Of a stretch of DNA of 64,000 bases, positions 37,684-45,965 are shown in pieces (position 1 is the first letter of the stretch; every line of letters begins with the position of its first letter). A program made the position numbers and the translations under genes. Location of the stretch: positions 4,278,001 through 4,342,000 of the forward strand of contig CP006667.1 of assembly GCA_000471925.1 (NCBI GenBank), read 5' to 3'. A model generated the notes under the pieces. The model saw nothing but the letters and a program-made list of their open reading frames with translations, searched no databases and had not been told where the DNA came from. This DNA is from Ralstonia pickettii DTP0602. GTDB taxonomy: Bacteria; Pseudomonadota; Gammaproteobacteria; Burkholderiales; Burkholderiaceae.

Positions 37684-38550
37684 ATGCGCCTAGATGACGA
37701 AGCCGAAAGCCAGCACGTTGAAGACCGCCGCGGCGGATTCGGCGGTGTCGGCGGGAAGACGATCGGCATCGGCACCGTCATCGTTGCACTGGCCGCGTCG
37801 TACTTCTTTGGCATCGATCCGACGCTGATCATGCAGGGCGCGTCGGTGCTGCAGGGATCCGGCCCGCCGCAGCAACAACAGGTCAACCGCCCGCCGGCGA
37901 CGGACCAGATGACGGTCTTCACGCGCAAGGTGCTGGGCAATACCGAGCGCACCTGGCAACACATCTTCGAGACCGAGCTGAACCGCCGCTACGCGCCGCC
38001 GACGCTGGTGCTGTTCTCCGGCGCGACGCCGACCGCGTGCGGCACGGGCCAGTCGGCAATGGGCCCGTTCTACTGCCCCGGCGACCAGAAGGTCTATATC
38101 GACCTGGCGTTCTATGACGAGCTGCGCCAGCGCTTCGGCGCTAGCGGCGACTTTGCCCAGGCGTATGTGATCGCGCACGAGATCGGCCACCATGTGCAGA
38201 ACCTGCTGGGTGTTTCGGACAAGGTCGATACCGCGCGCCGCCGCATGGGCGAGGCGCAGGCCAACCAGCTGTCAGTGCGCATGGAGCTGCAGGCCGACTG
38301 CCTGGCGGGCGTGTGGGCGGCCACCGCACAGCGCGCCAACCAGCAACTGCTGGAGCCGGGCGATATCGAGGAAGGCCTGAAGGCCGCCGCCGCCATCGGC
38401 GACGACCGGCTGCAGCGCCGGTCGCAGGGCTATGTCGTGCCGGAGGCCTTCACCCACGGTTCCAGCGAGCAGCGCGTGCGCTGGCTGCGCCGCGGTATCG
38501 AGTCAGGCGACATCCGCAAGTGCGATACCTTCGCCTCGCGCGATCTCTGA
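37684..38550 (+). CDS. ypfJ: Neutral zinc metallopeptidase, YpfJ family
   Basis: This 288-residue protein has a single N-terminal membrane anchor (about 27-44), a Gln/Pro-rich linker and a periplasmic zinc-peptidase domain with HEIGHH at 165-170. A downstream acidic ligand candidate is MELQADCLAGVWA, and SGATPTACG and PFYCPGDQKVYID are typical of the YpfJ/KPN_02809 family. The physiological substrate is unknown. The ATG at 37684 gives the usual RxDDEAESxNVEDRRG-like start of the family. Confidence 0.9.
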   Translation: MRLDDEAESQHVEDRRGGFGGVGGKTIGIGTVIVALAASYFFGIDPTLIMQGASVLQGSGPPQQQQVNRPPATDQMTVFTRKVLGNTERTWQHIFETELNRRYAPPTLVLFSGATPTACGTGQSAMGPFYCPGDQKVYIDLAFYDELRQRFGASGDFAQAYVIAHEIGHHVQNLLGVSDKVDTARRRMGEAQANQLSVRMELQADCLAGVWAATAQRANQQLLEPGDIEEGLKAAAAIGDDRLQRRSQGYVVPEAFTHGSSEQRVRWLRRGIESGDIRKCDTFASRDL

Positions 38551-38614
38551 GTTCCGGCCCCACCCCCGACGCCGGAGGGGTACCGGCAATGTGACGGTCG
38601 CGTTGTCCGGGCCC

Positions 38615-39196
38615 GCCTCGAGTACGACGTGCGCTGGACCGGCCGCGCCTTCGAGCAGCAGCAGACCGGTACGCAGGCGCCGTGGCTGTTTGGCGCTGTC
38701 GCTGCTGTTTATCTTCCTGTGCCTGGTGGCGCTGTATGAAAGCTGGACGCTGCCGCTGGCGGTGATCGCCATCGTGCCGACCGGGCTGATGGGCGCTGCC
38801 GCGGCGATCTTCCTGCGCGGCATGCCCAGATGTCTACTTCAAGGTGGGCGTGGTGGTGATCCTTGGGGCTGGCCGCCAAGAACGCGATCCTGATCGTCGA
38901 GTACGCCGAACAGCTGCTCCGTGGCAGTGCGGGCGCTATGGGCACGGTTGAAGCCGCCACGCGTGCCCGCGCGCCAGCGGTTGCGGCCGGTGGTGATGAC
39001 CTCGCTGGCGTTCGTGCTCGGCGTGGTGCCGCTGGCGATCAGCACCGGCCCGGGCGCACGCGCGCAGCAGGCGGTCGGTACCGGCGTGCTCGGCGGCATG
39101 CTGGGTGCAACAGTGCTGGGGACACTGGCGGTGCCGCTGCTCTACGCGGCGATCGCGCGCAGGTCGCCACGCTTGCAGCAAACGACGGCGGCGTAG
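38615..39196 (+). pseudogene. Decayed C-terminal part of an RND efflux pump inner-membrane protein (AcrB/MexB type)
   Basis: Pieces of an AcrB-like C-terminus are spread over different frames: LEYDVRWTG...TGTQAPWLF, then SLLFIFLCLVALYESWTLPLAV with FLRGMP, then YFKVGVVV and [17 protein letters not shown], and finally [20 protein letters not shown]...[18 protein letters not shown]. At least three frameshifts are needed to join them, and the N-terminal three quarters of the pump is absent. No membrane-fusion or outer-membrane partner remains nearby. Confidence 0.82.
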
Positions 39197-39332
39197 GATG
39201 GCAGCGAGGCAACGCAAACGCCATCGACAAGACGCTCAGGCGCGCACGGCAAGTGCCGGGGATCGGTCAGGAAGGAAAAATCGCCTGCCAGGCGAAGAGA
39301 GAAGGAGGAGGAGGTCGGCCGGGCAGGCGGGA

Positions 39333-39362
39333 GAGAAAACTTGCGGCCACCGCAGTGGCCGC
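39333..39362 (-). terminator. Terminator-like hairpin after the secreted repeat protein
   Basis: On the minus strand a perfect 8-base stem (GCGGCCAC with GTGGCCGC, 4-base loop) is followed by AAGTTTTCTCTC. It lies about 30 bases past the stop codon of the repeat-protein gene. Confidence 0.6.
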
Positions 39363-39390
39363 CCGGGGTCCTGGAGAAGACCCGTGAAGA

Positions 39391-39804
39391 TCAGACGCGA
39401 TAGCCGTACAGCGAACCGTCACCGCTGCGCGAGTTGTCCAGCGCGCGGTCGGCGATATCGCCGCTGAAGGTGTGCGTACCTTCACTGAAGGTATCGAACT
39501 TGCCTTGCTTCGAGATCTCGCCGCTGAAGGTATGCGTGCCTTCGCTGAAGGTGTCGAACTTGCCACCACTGCGCGAGCCTTCCGAGAACGAGTCGAAGCG
39601 GCCGGTACGGGCGCCATCGGTGTACGTATCGAACTTGCCTTGCTTGGCGCCGTCCGTGTACACGTCGTACTTGCCTGCGCGCAGCGCGTCGGCATACACA
39701 TCAAATTTGCCAACCTTGCTGGCAGCGGGGGCAGCCAACGCCGCAGCGGACGCGGCGACAGCCGCGAACACGAGCGCGCCGCCAAGGATACGTCTGGCGA
39801 TCAT
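39391..39804 (-). CDS. Secreted protein made of GKFD-type tandem repeats, unknown function
   Basis: This 137-residue protein has a signal peptide (residues 1-25, AALAAPA cleavage region), followed almost entirely by six tandem repeats of the pattern G(K/R)(F/Y)D-(S/T/V)-(Y/F)-(T/S/A)-(D/E). Four units are 12-13 residues (32-80) and the last two are near-identical 20-residue units (81-120). The spacing and alternating Tyr/Phe and Asp/Glu suggest a small beta structure or a metal- or cell-wall-binding array. Each repeat reads like a variation of one sentence, which points to recent duplication. No known family is recognised. Confidence 0.75.
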   Translation of the reverse strand: MIARRILGGALVFAAVAASAAALAAPAASKVGKFDVYADALRAGKYDVYTDGAKQGKFDTYTDGARTGRFDSFSEGSRSGGKFDTFSEGTHTFSGEISKQGKFDTFSEGTHTFSGDIADRALDNSRSGDGSLYGYRV

Positions 39805-40064
39805 TTTGGGACTCCTTCAACTGATTTCGGCTTTTCTTGGTATGTGACCGGTTAAAACTCCGGCCGCTCTGCAATCTACGTTGTGATGCGAGCACGGATT
39901 GAAGGTTAGTCACAGTCCCCGCAAGCAGAAATACCGCTGCGACGAATGGTGCGTTGCGAGTCGTGAAACGACAGGCTTGCGGATGAATGGTGTCCACGGA
40001 TCGCCAACGGTGCGCACCCCCGACGGCCGGCACGTGGCGCCGGCGGCACGCACGGGGAGCTGGC

Positions 40065-40490
40065 TCAGAGGGTGTACTGGCCGCTCGCTTCGGGCTGGAA
40101 CGCGATTTCGTCGATCGTGACGTGCTGCTCCCGGCCGTCCGGCAGTTGGTAGCTGACGGTCTGCCCGGCACGTGCGCCCAGCAATGCGTGGCCCACCGGC
40201 GACAGCACCGAGAGCCGGCCGGCATCGAAGTCCGCGGCGTCCGGATACACCAGCGTCCAGTTGCGCGGCGAATGCTCCCCCGGCAGCGTGCACACCAGGC
40301 GCGAGTTCATGGTGACCACGTCGGTCGGGATCTCGTCCGGCGCGACGATGGTGGCGCGTGCCAGCAGGTCGTCCAGTAATTCTTCGAGCTGCGCCGAGCC
40401 GGCGCGGCTGGCGATGCGCTCCAGGCGGGTGATGTCGAGTTCGGTCAGGTAAAGCGTCGGATTGGTCGGGGTGGCTTGGTTGGCCGTCAT
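40065..40490 (-). CDS. rnk: Rnk-like GreA/GreB-family regulator of nucleoside diphosphate kinase
   Basis: This 141-residue protein has a short N-terminal helical arm and the GreA/B C-terminal domain (MNSRLVCTLPGEHSPRNWTLVYP; LSVLSPVGHALLGARAGQ). The arm is too short to reach the polymerase active site, as in Rnk. Rnk binds RNA polymerase secondary-channel-style without cleavage activity and was named for its effect on NDP kinase. GGAGGA precedes the start by 7 bases. It is monocistronic by position; the 260-base gap upstream of the repeat protein shows no other gene. Confidence 0.85.
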   Translation of the reverse strand: MTANQATPTNPTLYLTELDITRLERIASRAGSAQLEELLDDLLARATIVAPDEIPTDVVTMNSRLVCTLPGEHSPRNWTLVYPDAADFDAGRLSVLSPVGHALLGARAGQTVSYQLPDGREQHVTIDEIAFQPEASGQYTL

Positions 40491-41026
40491 GGCAGGTTCC
40501 TCCGGCAGTCAGGGTAGGCGCGGCCCGGCGGCCTGCGTTCAGGCGGGGGGGGCGCAGTCAGGTCTTGGCTTTGCGCAGTAGCGCAGACATCAACGGATCC
40601 GGCGCTGGCCCGTGGGCGCGCGCCGGCAACAACGGAAACGCTGGCTCGGGCCCGGTTCGGCCCGGGTGCCCCGCAGTGGGGGACGAATCAGGCTGGGAAC
40701 CGGGCGGAATCAGGCGGTGCGCTGATCCGGCGGGGAGACATCGCGCGCGGCGCGCGCTCAGGCAGGGCGGCGGCCATGGCGATCGCGGCCGCGCGCGGGC
40801 GGCCCGTCCGCGGCAAGCGGGCAGGCACGTCGTTCAGCGGCATCAGGCGATCAGGCACGGTCACGCGAGAAATCATCAGGGGTTGGGATCGACGGCAGAG
40901 TCTGTTGCTGGGTCTGGCATGCTTCGTAAGTCATTGCTTACTGCGTGCACTGCCGTCGTGGTACGTGCACCGCTGTGGTGCGGTCACGGGTATAGCCATC
41001 GTAGCACAGTGACGCGCGCGCTTGCC
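40491..41026. other. Intergenic region between rnk and the MerR regulator, no gene seen
   Basis: This 536-base region has short open frames without ribosome sites or recognisable products. Apart from the rnk ribosome site at its left end and some GC-rich imperfect palindromes (for example around 40645-40675), nothing can be supported. It could hold remnants of a gene once controlled by the neighbouring metal regulator, but no protein similarity is visible. Confidence 0.45.
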
Positions 41027-41488
41027 TCACCCATTGGCGGCATGGCCCTGGTCGTGCACGTCCGGATGACATTCGCACGCGGCGCCGGCGGCGGCCTGCT
41101 GCAGGTTCTGCAGGATGCCGCACTCGCTGGCGGGCTGGTGATGTTGGTGGTGGCAGGTCTCGCGCAGTGCGCGCAACTGCCCTTCCAGTGCCTCCAGCGC
41201 CACACGCTGGGCATGAATCTGCGCGATCTGGCGATCCAGCAGCGTGTTGATGTCATCGCAGTCCTGCGAGGGGTTGCGCTCGAACTCGCGCAGCCGGCGC
41301 ACGTCCGACAGGCTCATGCCGAGCGAGCGGCAATGGCGCACGAAGTTGAGCTGGACCAGGTGGCCGTCGTCATACCGGCGGTAGCCGTTGGCCTCGCGCC
41401 GGGGCGCGTCGAGCAGCCCTTCGCGTTCGTAGTAGCGGATGGTCTCGACATCGCAGCCGCTGGTACGGGAGAGTTCGCCAATGCGCAT
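41027..41488 (-). CDS. MerR-family heavy-metal regulator, CadR/PbrR-like
   Basis: This 153-residue regulator has an N-terminal MerR winged helix (MRIGELSRTSGCDVETIRYYEREGLL), a long dimerisation helix and a metal-binding loop. Cys77, Cys112 and Cys123 match the three-cysteine site of CadR and PbrR that binds Cd(II) or Pb(II). An additional Cys-Glu-Cys-His cluster (138-141) and several histidines form a metal-rich tail like that of CadR. No efflux ATPase lies next to it. GGGGAAA precedes the ATG at 41488. Confidence 0.88.
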   Translation of the reverse strand: MRIGELSRTSGCDVETIRYYEREGLLDAPRREANGYRRYDDGHLVQLNFVRHCRSLGMSLSDVRRLREFERNPSQDCDDINTLLDRQIAQIHAQRVALEALEGQLRALRETCHHQHHQPASECGILQNLQQAAAGAACECHPDVHDQGHAANG

Positions 41489-41513
41489 ATTGTTTCCCCT
41501 CTGGCCGGACAAT

Positions 41514-41532
41514 CCCTGTAACTACTACAGGG
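41514..41532. promoter_or_regulatory. MerR-type operator in front of the CadR/PbrR-like gene
   Basis: CCCTGTA-ACTAC-TACAGGG is a perfect 7-base inverted repeat with a 5-base spacer, 25 bases upstream of the regulator start codon. It has the form seen at CadR and PbrR operators (CCCTATAGT..CTACAGGG type). Autoregulation and control of the divergent small protein gene are likely. Confidence 0.75.
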
Positions 41533-41667
41533 TAGGCCATAGTGTAGGCCAGTCCGGGCTAGCGTGCAGAGGCGGCGGATGCGCTGCCTTGCGCGCGATT
41601 CCCGGTCCGGGTTGAGCCGCCCCGGGCAACTGGTTGCGCATGGTGTGGTATCCCTCATGCTTGCCGC

Positions 41668-41683
41668 ATGCGCCATGGCGCAT
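41668..41683. repeat. Perfect 16-base palindrome upstream of the CzcI-like gene
   Basis: ATGCGCCATGGCGCAT is a perfect palindrome located between a TTGCCG hexamer (41661-41666) and a TAGAAT hexamer (41688-41693). If these are promoter elements the spacing of 21 bases is too long for normal sigma-70 use. The palindrome could be an activator or repressor site; this is unproven. Confidence 0.45.
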
Positions 41684-41725
41684 CCTGTAGAATTCGCTGA
41701 ACACTTACTGACAAGCCGTCCTCGC

Positions 41726-42082
41726 GTGCGCTCCATTCGGCTTCTCCTTCTGATCGTGATGCTGGCCTGCCTGCCGTTCCAGGGCTGGGCGGACACGCTC
41801 GCGCACGCCGTAGCGTCCCCTGCCGAGATGGCGGGTGCATCGGCCCCCACCACTGGCAGCGCCGACCTCGACGACGCTGCCGCCACGGGTGGCCAGCCGT
41901 CACCCTTCTCCGAAATCTCCGAGCCGCAACTGCAGCCCGGTGCCGACCTCGCCGAGCAACTACTGCCGGCACCTCCCTTGCACCTTGCGGCCTGGTCCGG
42001 CCGCGCGGGGCCGCCGCACTATGCCGGCGCTCCGCTGCCTGACCCCGACCTGCCGCTGCTGCCGCGTCCGCCGCGCGCCTGA
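41726..42082 (+). CDS. Small secreted CzcI-like protein next to the metal regulator
   Basis: Reading from a GTG at 41726 gives 118 residues: a hydrophobic signal (RSIRLLLLIVMLACLPFQGWA) followed by an Ala/Pro-rich, low-complexity mature part. The N-terminus resembles the small periplasmic CzcI/CopL-type proteins of Cupriavidus metal-resistance loci, which share an LPFQ/LPLQ-xxWA signal end. It is divergent from a CadR/PbrR-like regulator with an operator between them. The start codon is uncertain, as there is no clear ribosome site; a start at 41657 is also possible. Confidence 0.5.
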   Translation: MRSIRLLLLIVMLACLPFQGWADTLAHAVASPAEMAGASAPTTGSADLDDAAATGGQPSPFSEISEPQLQPGADLAEQLLPAPPLHLAAWSGRAGPPHYAGAPLPDPDLPLLPRPPRA

Positions 42083-42190
42083 ATCCCACCGGCGCGGCCT
42101 GACCGCGCCCGCCCGTTCCTGCGTGCCGCGCCCAGGCACGCGTCCGCGGCTCGTCCGCACCTTTCCGCCGTACTGCTCCACTCCATACAC

Positions 42191-43069
42191 ATGAAACGCG
42201 TATTGCTTTTCCTGGCGACCAACCTCGCCGTCATGCTCGTCCTCAGCATCACCGCCAGCGTGCTGGGGGTGAACCGCTACCTGACCGCCAACGGCCTGAA
42301 CCTGGGCACCCTGCTCGCATTCGCACTGCTGATGGGCTTCGGTGGCGCCTTTATCTCGCTGCTGATGTCCAAGACCATCGCCAAGTGGTCGACCGGCGCG
42401 CAGGTCATCACCCACCCCAGCACCAGCACTGAGCTGTGGCTGGTGCAAACTGTCGAGAAGCTGGCCCAGCGCTCTGGCCTGCCCATGCCTGAAGTGGCTA
42501 TCTACGACGGCGAACCCAACGCCTTTGCCACCGGCGCGACCAAGAAGAGCTCGTTGGTGGCGGTGTCTACCGGCCTGCTGCAGTCGATGTCGCACGACGA
42601 AGTCGAGGCGGTGCTGGCGCACGAAGTGGCGCACGTGGCCAATGGCGACATGGTCACGCTGACGCTGATCCAGGGCGTGGTCAACACGTTCGTGATCTTC
42701 CTGGCGCGCGTGGTCGGCTACTTCGTCGACTCGATGCTGCGCAAGAATGACGAGGAATCGCGCGGGCCGGGCATCGGCTACATGGTCACGGTGGTTGTCT
42801 GCGAAATCGTGTTCGGCGTCCTGGCCAGCATCATCGTGGCCTGGTTCTCGCGCCACCGCGAATTCCGCGCCGACGCAGGCGCCGCCGGCCTGATGGGTTC
42901 GCCCACGCCGATGGTGTCGGCACTGCGCCGCTTGGGCGGCCTGGATCCGGACGGACTGCCGCAGAACATGCAGGCGATGGGCATCGCCGGCGGCAAGTCG
43001 TGGCTGGCGCTGTTCTCGAGCCATCCGCCCATCGAGCAGCGCATTGCCGCGCTGCAATCCGCGCGCTGA
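42191..43069 (+). CDS. htpX: Membrane protease HtpX
   Basis: This 292-residue inner-membrane zinc protease takes part in quality control of membrane proteins together with FtsH. Two N-terminal membrane segments (about 4-24 and 37-58), the zinc motif HEVAH (144-148), two further membrane segments and a later glutamate ([10 protein letters not shown]) match HtpX. The start [19 protein letters not shown] is the standard HtpX N-terminus. It follows the CzcI-like gene by 108 bases. Confidence 0.95.
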   Translation: MKRVLLFLATNLAVMLVLSITASVLGVNRYLTANGLNLGTLLAFALLMGFGGAFISLLMSKTIAKWSTGAQVITHPSTSTELWLVQTVEKLAQRSGLPMPEVAIYDGEPNAFATGATKKSSLVAVSTGLLQSMSHDEVEAVLAHEVAHVANGDMVTLTLIQGVVNTFVIFLARVVGYFVDSMLRKNDEESRGPGIGYMVTVVVCEIVFGVLASIIVAWFSRHREFRADAGAAGLMGSPTPMVSALRRLGGLDPDGLPQNMQAMGIAGGKSWLALFSSHPPIEQRIAALQSAR

Positions 43070-43091
43070 AACCTGGCGCACCTAAGGCACT

Positions 43092-43118
43092 GGCGCCGCG
43101 GCTATCGCGCGCGGCGCC
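43092..43118 (+). terminator. GC stem-loop after htpX
   Basis: A 9-base stem (GGCGCCGCG with CGCGGCGCC) lies 22 bases after the htpX stop codon. There is no T-run, so it is a weak terminator candidate at best. Confidence 0.4.
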
Positions 43119-43140
43119 GGTCATTTGAGGGGGGGCCGCG

Positions 43141-44247
43141 ATGCAATCGAGCCTGCTGGAACCGGGAAGCCCGGCGTGGCGCGACACGCTGACGCGCTGT
43201 CGCCACGACTGCCACCACACGCCTGGGTGGTACACCGCCGCCGAGCGCAGCGACCACGGCAGCGCCGCCGCAGTGCGGGTGACCGACGGCACCCACGAGT
43301 TGCTGGTGCCGCTGGTGCGCCGCCCCCTCGACTGCGGCAGCTGGGATGCCACCTCGGCCTATGGCTATGGTGGCCCGGTGCTGAGCAGCGATGCTCCTGC
43401 CCGCTTTGCCGACGACGCACTGGGCGCGGCGATCGCGCTGCTGCGCGAGCACGGCTGCGTGTCGTGGTTTATCCGCCTGCACCCGCTGCTCAATGCCGGC
43501 TGGGACAGCCGTCTCGGGCTGGTGGTCGAGCAGGGCGAGACGGTGTCGATGGACCTGACCAAGAGCCCCGAGCGGCAGTGGCAGGAGACGCAGTCGCGCC
43601 ACAAACTGGGCATCAACCGCGCCCGGCGCGCCGGCGTGACGGTACGGCTGGACCGTGAGTTCGCCACGCTGCCGCGCTTTGTCGAGCTGTACAACGAGAC
43701 CATGACGCGCCTGGAGGCGTCGCCCTATTACTTCTTCGATGCGCAGTACTACCGCACGCTGGAGCGCGCGCTCGGAGACGACCTGCTGCTGTTCGTGGCC
43801 GAGGAAGCGGGCTGCGTGATTGGCTCGGCACTGTTCACCGTGGCCAATGGCAGCGGCATCATGCAATACCACCTGTCGGCCTGGGACTGGGAATACCGCC
43901 ATCGCCAGCCGACCAAGACCGTGATCCACGCCGCGCGCGAATGGGGCCGCACCAATGGCTTGCACTACCTGCACCTTGGCGGCGGGCTGGGCTCGGCCAA
44001 CGATTCGCTGTTCGAGTTCAAGCGCGGCTTTTCGCCCGACACCCATGTGTACCGGACCCAGCGCCTGGTAGTCGACCCCGACCGCTACGTGGCACTGTCC
44101 GGCGGCGACTACACCACGCTGGAAGACCTGAACGGCTTCTTTCCCGCCTACCGGCGCCCCGGCGCACGCGTCGGCCCGCCGCAGGCCGATGCCGGCGACG
44201 ACCTGGCCGCGCCTCCGGCGCCCGCGACGGTCAAAAGCGAGATCTGA
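43141..44247 (+). CDS. FemAB/GNAT-fold acyltransferase-like protein
   Basis: This 368-residue protein has two GNAT-like halves. The C-terminal half (ELYNETMTRLEASPYYFFDAQYY; GSALFTVANGSGIMQYHLSA; REWGRTNGLHYLHLGGGLG) matches the FemAB-related family, which transfers aminoacyl or acyl groups, often for peptidoglycan or exopolysaccharide modification. The substrate is unknown. It stands alone between htpX and arfB, so there is no pathway context. Confidence 0.75.
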   Translation: MQSSLLEPGSPAWRDTLTRCRHDCHHTPGWYTAAERSDHGSAAAVRVTDGTHELLVPLVRRPLDCGSWDATSAYGYGGPVLSSDAPARFADDALGAAIALLREHGCVSWFIRLHPLLNAGWDSRLGLVVEQGETVSMDLTKSPERQWQETQSRHKLGINRARRAGVTVRLDREFATLPRFVELYNETMTRLEASPYYFFDAQYYRTLERALGDDLLLFVAEEAGCVIGSALFTVANGSGIMQYHLSAWDWEYRHRQPTKTVIHAAREWGRTNGLHYLHLGGGLGSANDSLFEFKRGFSPDTHVYRTQRLVVDPDRYVALSGGDYTTLEDLNGFFPAYRRPGARVGPPQADAGDDLAAPPAPATVKSEI

Positions 44248-44289
44248 CGCAGGACTGCGGCAGAGGACTGAAGCCGTACTGAAGCGGTA

Positions 44290-44694
44290 CTAGTCGAGCA
44301 CCCGGCCGCGCAGCGCCTTGACCTGGCTGCGCTGGCTCTTGGATTCCAGCCGGCGCTGGCGCGATGCCCGCGTGGGCCGCGTGGCCCGGCGCGCGCGCGG
44401 GGGCGTGGCCACGCTGCGCACCAGCTCGTGCAGCCGCCGCACCGCTTCGTCGCGGTTCAGGTCGAGGCTGCGGAACTGCTGGGCCTTGATCACCACCACG
44501 CCGTCGCGCGTGATGCGGTGGTCGTGCAGCGCCAGCAGGCGCTCCTTGTGGTCGGGCGCCAGCGAGGAGGCACGCACGTCGTAGCGCAGGTGCACGGCAT
44601 TGGACACCTTGTTGATGTTCTGGCCGCCCGCCCCTTGCGCGCGGATCGCCGTGATCAGGTACTCGTGGTGGGGAATGACGGGGTCGTCGGTCAT
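44290..44694 (-). CDS. arfB: Alternative ribosome-rescue factor ArfB (peptidyl-tRNA hydrolase)
   Basis: ArfB frees ribosomes stalled at mRNA ends by hydrolysing peptidyl-tRNA. The 134-residue protein has the catalytic GGQ motif (residues 23-25) in a release-factor domain 3 ([20 protein letters not shown]) and a basic C-terminal tail (about 100-134) that enters the empty mRNA channel. Length and layout match E. coli YaeJ. Monocistronic. Confidence 0.95.
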   Translation of the reverse strand: MTDDPVIPHHEYLITAIRAQGAGGQNINKVSNAVHLRYDVRASSLAPDHKERLLALHDHRITRDGVVVIKAQQFRSLDLNRDEAVRRLHELVRSVATPPRARRATRPTRASRQRRLESKSQRSQVKALRGRVLD

Positions 44695-44778
44695 GGCGGC
44701 ATCATAGCAAGCGCCTACTGGCGCCAGCCAGCCGGTGTTCGCCTACACTTGATGCCTCGTACAGCACACGTCAAGAAC

Positions 44779-45354
44779 ATGAGAAAAGCGGGCCGGATCA
44801 AGTCGTGGCATGCCCCGAAGGGCTTTGGCTTCATCGAGGTCCACGCGGACTCAAAGGATGTCTTCTTCCATGTCACGGCGCTGCAGGCGCGCGCCGTGAC
44901 GCCCAAGCCGGGCGACCGCGTCAGCTTCGAACTCGCCCGAGGCAAGGATGGCCGGATGCAGGCGCTTGACGTTGCCATCGCGGGCGCGCCCAGCCAAAAC
45001 GCGGAGGCAAGCTTGCTGCCAGCCCTGCTCGGCCTGGCAGCCCTGGTCGTCATCGTCGGATGCGGCCTCACGGGTTATCTCCCGCGGCAAGCCGGTATCG
45101 TAAGCGTCCTCGCCAGCATCCTCGCGTTTCTCGCCTACGCGGCGGACAAGGCGCGCGCGGCTCGCAACGCATGGCGCATCCCTGAGGCCAAGCTGCACCT
45201 GCTGGCGCTGTGCGGCGGCTGGCCGGGCGCGCTTGCCGCCCAGCACCTGCTTCGGCACAAGAACAGGAAGCCGGCGTTTCAGGCGAACTTCTGGGGGACG
45301 GTGGTCCTGAACATCGCGGCGATGGCGCTATGGAAGACGGGTGTCGGCGGGTAG
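44779..45354 (+). CDS. Cold-shock domain fused to DUF1294 membrane domain
   Basis: This 191-residue protein has an N-terminal cold-shock nucleic-acid-binding domain (GRIKSWHAPKGFGFIEV; DVFFHVTALQ; about 1-65). A membrane domain of the DUF1294 family follows, with about four hydrophobic segments and the signature AYAADKARAARNAWRIPEAKLHLLALCGGWPGAL. This fusion is widespread in proteobacteria but its function is unknown. An ATG at 44752 is an alternative start; 44779 is chosen because it puts the cold-shock strand at the N-terminus. Confidence 0.8.
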   Translation: MRKAGRIKSWHAPKGFGFIEVHADSKDVFFHVTALQARAVTPKPGDRVSFELARGKDGRMQALDVAIAGAPSQNAEASLLPALLGLAALVVIVGCGLTGYLPRQAGIVSVLASILAFLAYAADKARAARNAWRIPEAKLHLLALCGGWPGALAAQHLLRHKNRKPAFQANFWGTVVLNIAAMALWKTGVGG

Positions 45355-45424
45355 TCCGGAGCGCCGCCTGAACGGGCGGTCACCGATGGCGAGGGCCATC
45401 ACTTCACGTATCGGAAGGAAATCT

Positions 45425-45500
45425 TGGCGCGCCCGGCTGGGATCGAACCAGCAACCCCTGCCTTCGGAGGGCAGTACTCTATCCATTGAGCTACGGGCGC
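45425..45500 (-). tRNA. tRNA-Arg, anticodon CCG
   Basis: The 76-base gene on the minus strand has a GCGCCCG/CGGGCGC acceptor stem, a D-arm, the anticodon loop with CCG at 45465-45467, the GGTTCGATCC T-arm and an encoded CCA end. It decodes CGG arginine codons. Confidence 0.95.
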
Positions 45501-45965
45501 ACAGGACGGTTTTGCAACCGGTTTTGCGGGTACAGCGGTTGCGGCCAGCGAATGCCGCCGCAGGAAAGTCGCATAGGATACCGCTTTTGCCCGATGCCGT
45601 CCATGCGGGCCCGCCAGGGGCGTCGTGCGACGTCTCGGAACCGTCGCTTTTGGGCACTGGCAAGGGGGCTTTGGCGCTATAATCGCCAACTATTTGCGTC
45701 AAATCGTGCCCGCTGTGCAATCCATGACGCCAGTCGATCAAGGTCAAGGTTGCGCGGCCCGTTGTCGGTGACAATCGGGGCCCGGTCCGGGAGACAGTCC
45801 GAAGCACGCAAATAGCAACAGACCCAAGTCAGGCAAAGGCCGCAGGGCAGCACGGGCGGTCCGGATGGGGCCAGGTAGTGGTCATGCAAATGGCCGGGAT
45901 CGGGCCAGAAAAAGCAAGCCGAGCGTGAGCGGCCAGAAGGTTTCCTGCAAAACTGAGAGTTCTGT
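45501..45965. other. Intergenic region with the cytochrome c5 promoter
   Basis: No gene is visible in these 465 bases. A perfect -10 hexamer TATAAT lies at 45678-45683 without a good -35, followed by the small palindrome ATTTG-CGT-CAAAT at 45691-45703. If this is the promoter, the cytochrome mRNA has a leader of about 275 bases. An AAGGTTT stretch precedes the cytochrome start. Confidence 0.45.

Noticed and set aside
39434..39847. Plus-strand open frame opposite the GKFD repeat protein
   Set aside because: The minus-strand frame has a signal peptide, a periodic repeat and a terminator; the plus-strand frame only mirrors the DNA repeats.
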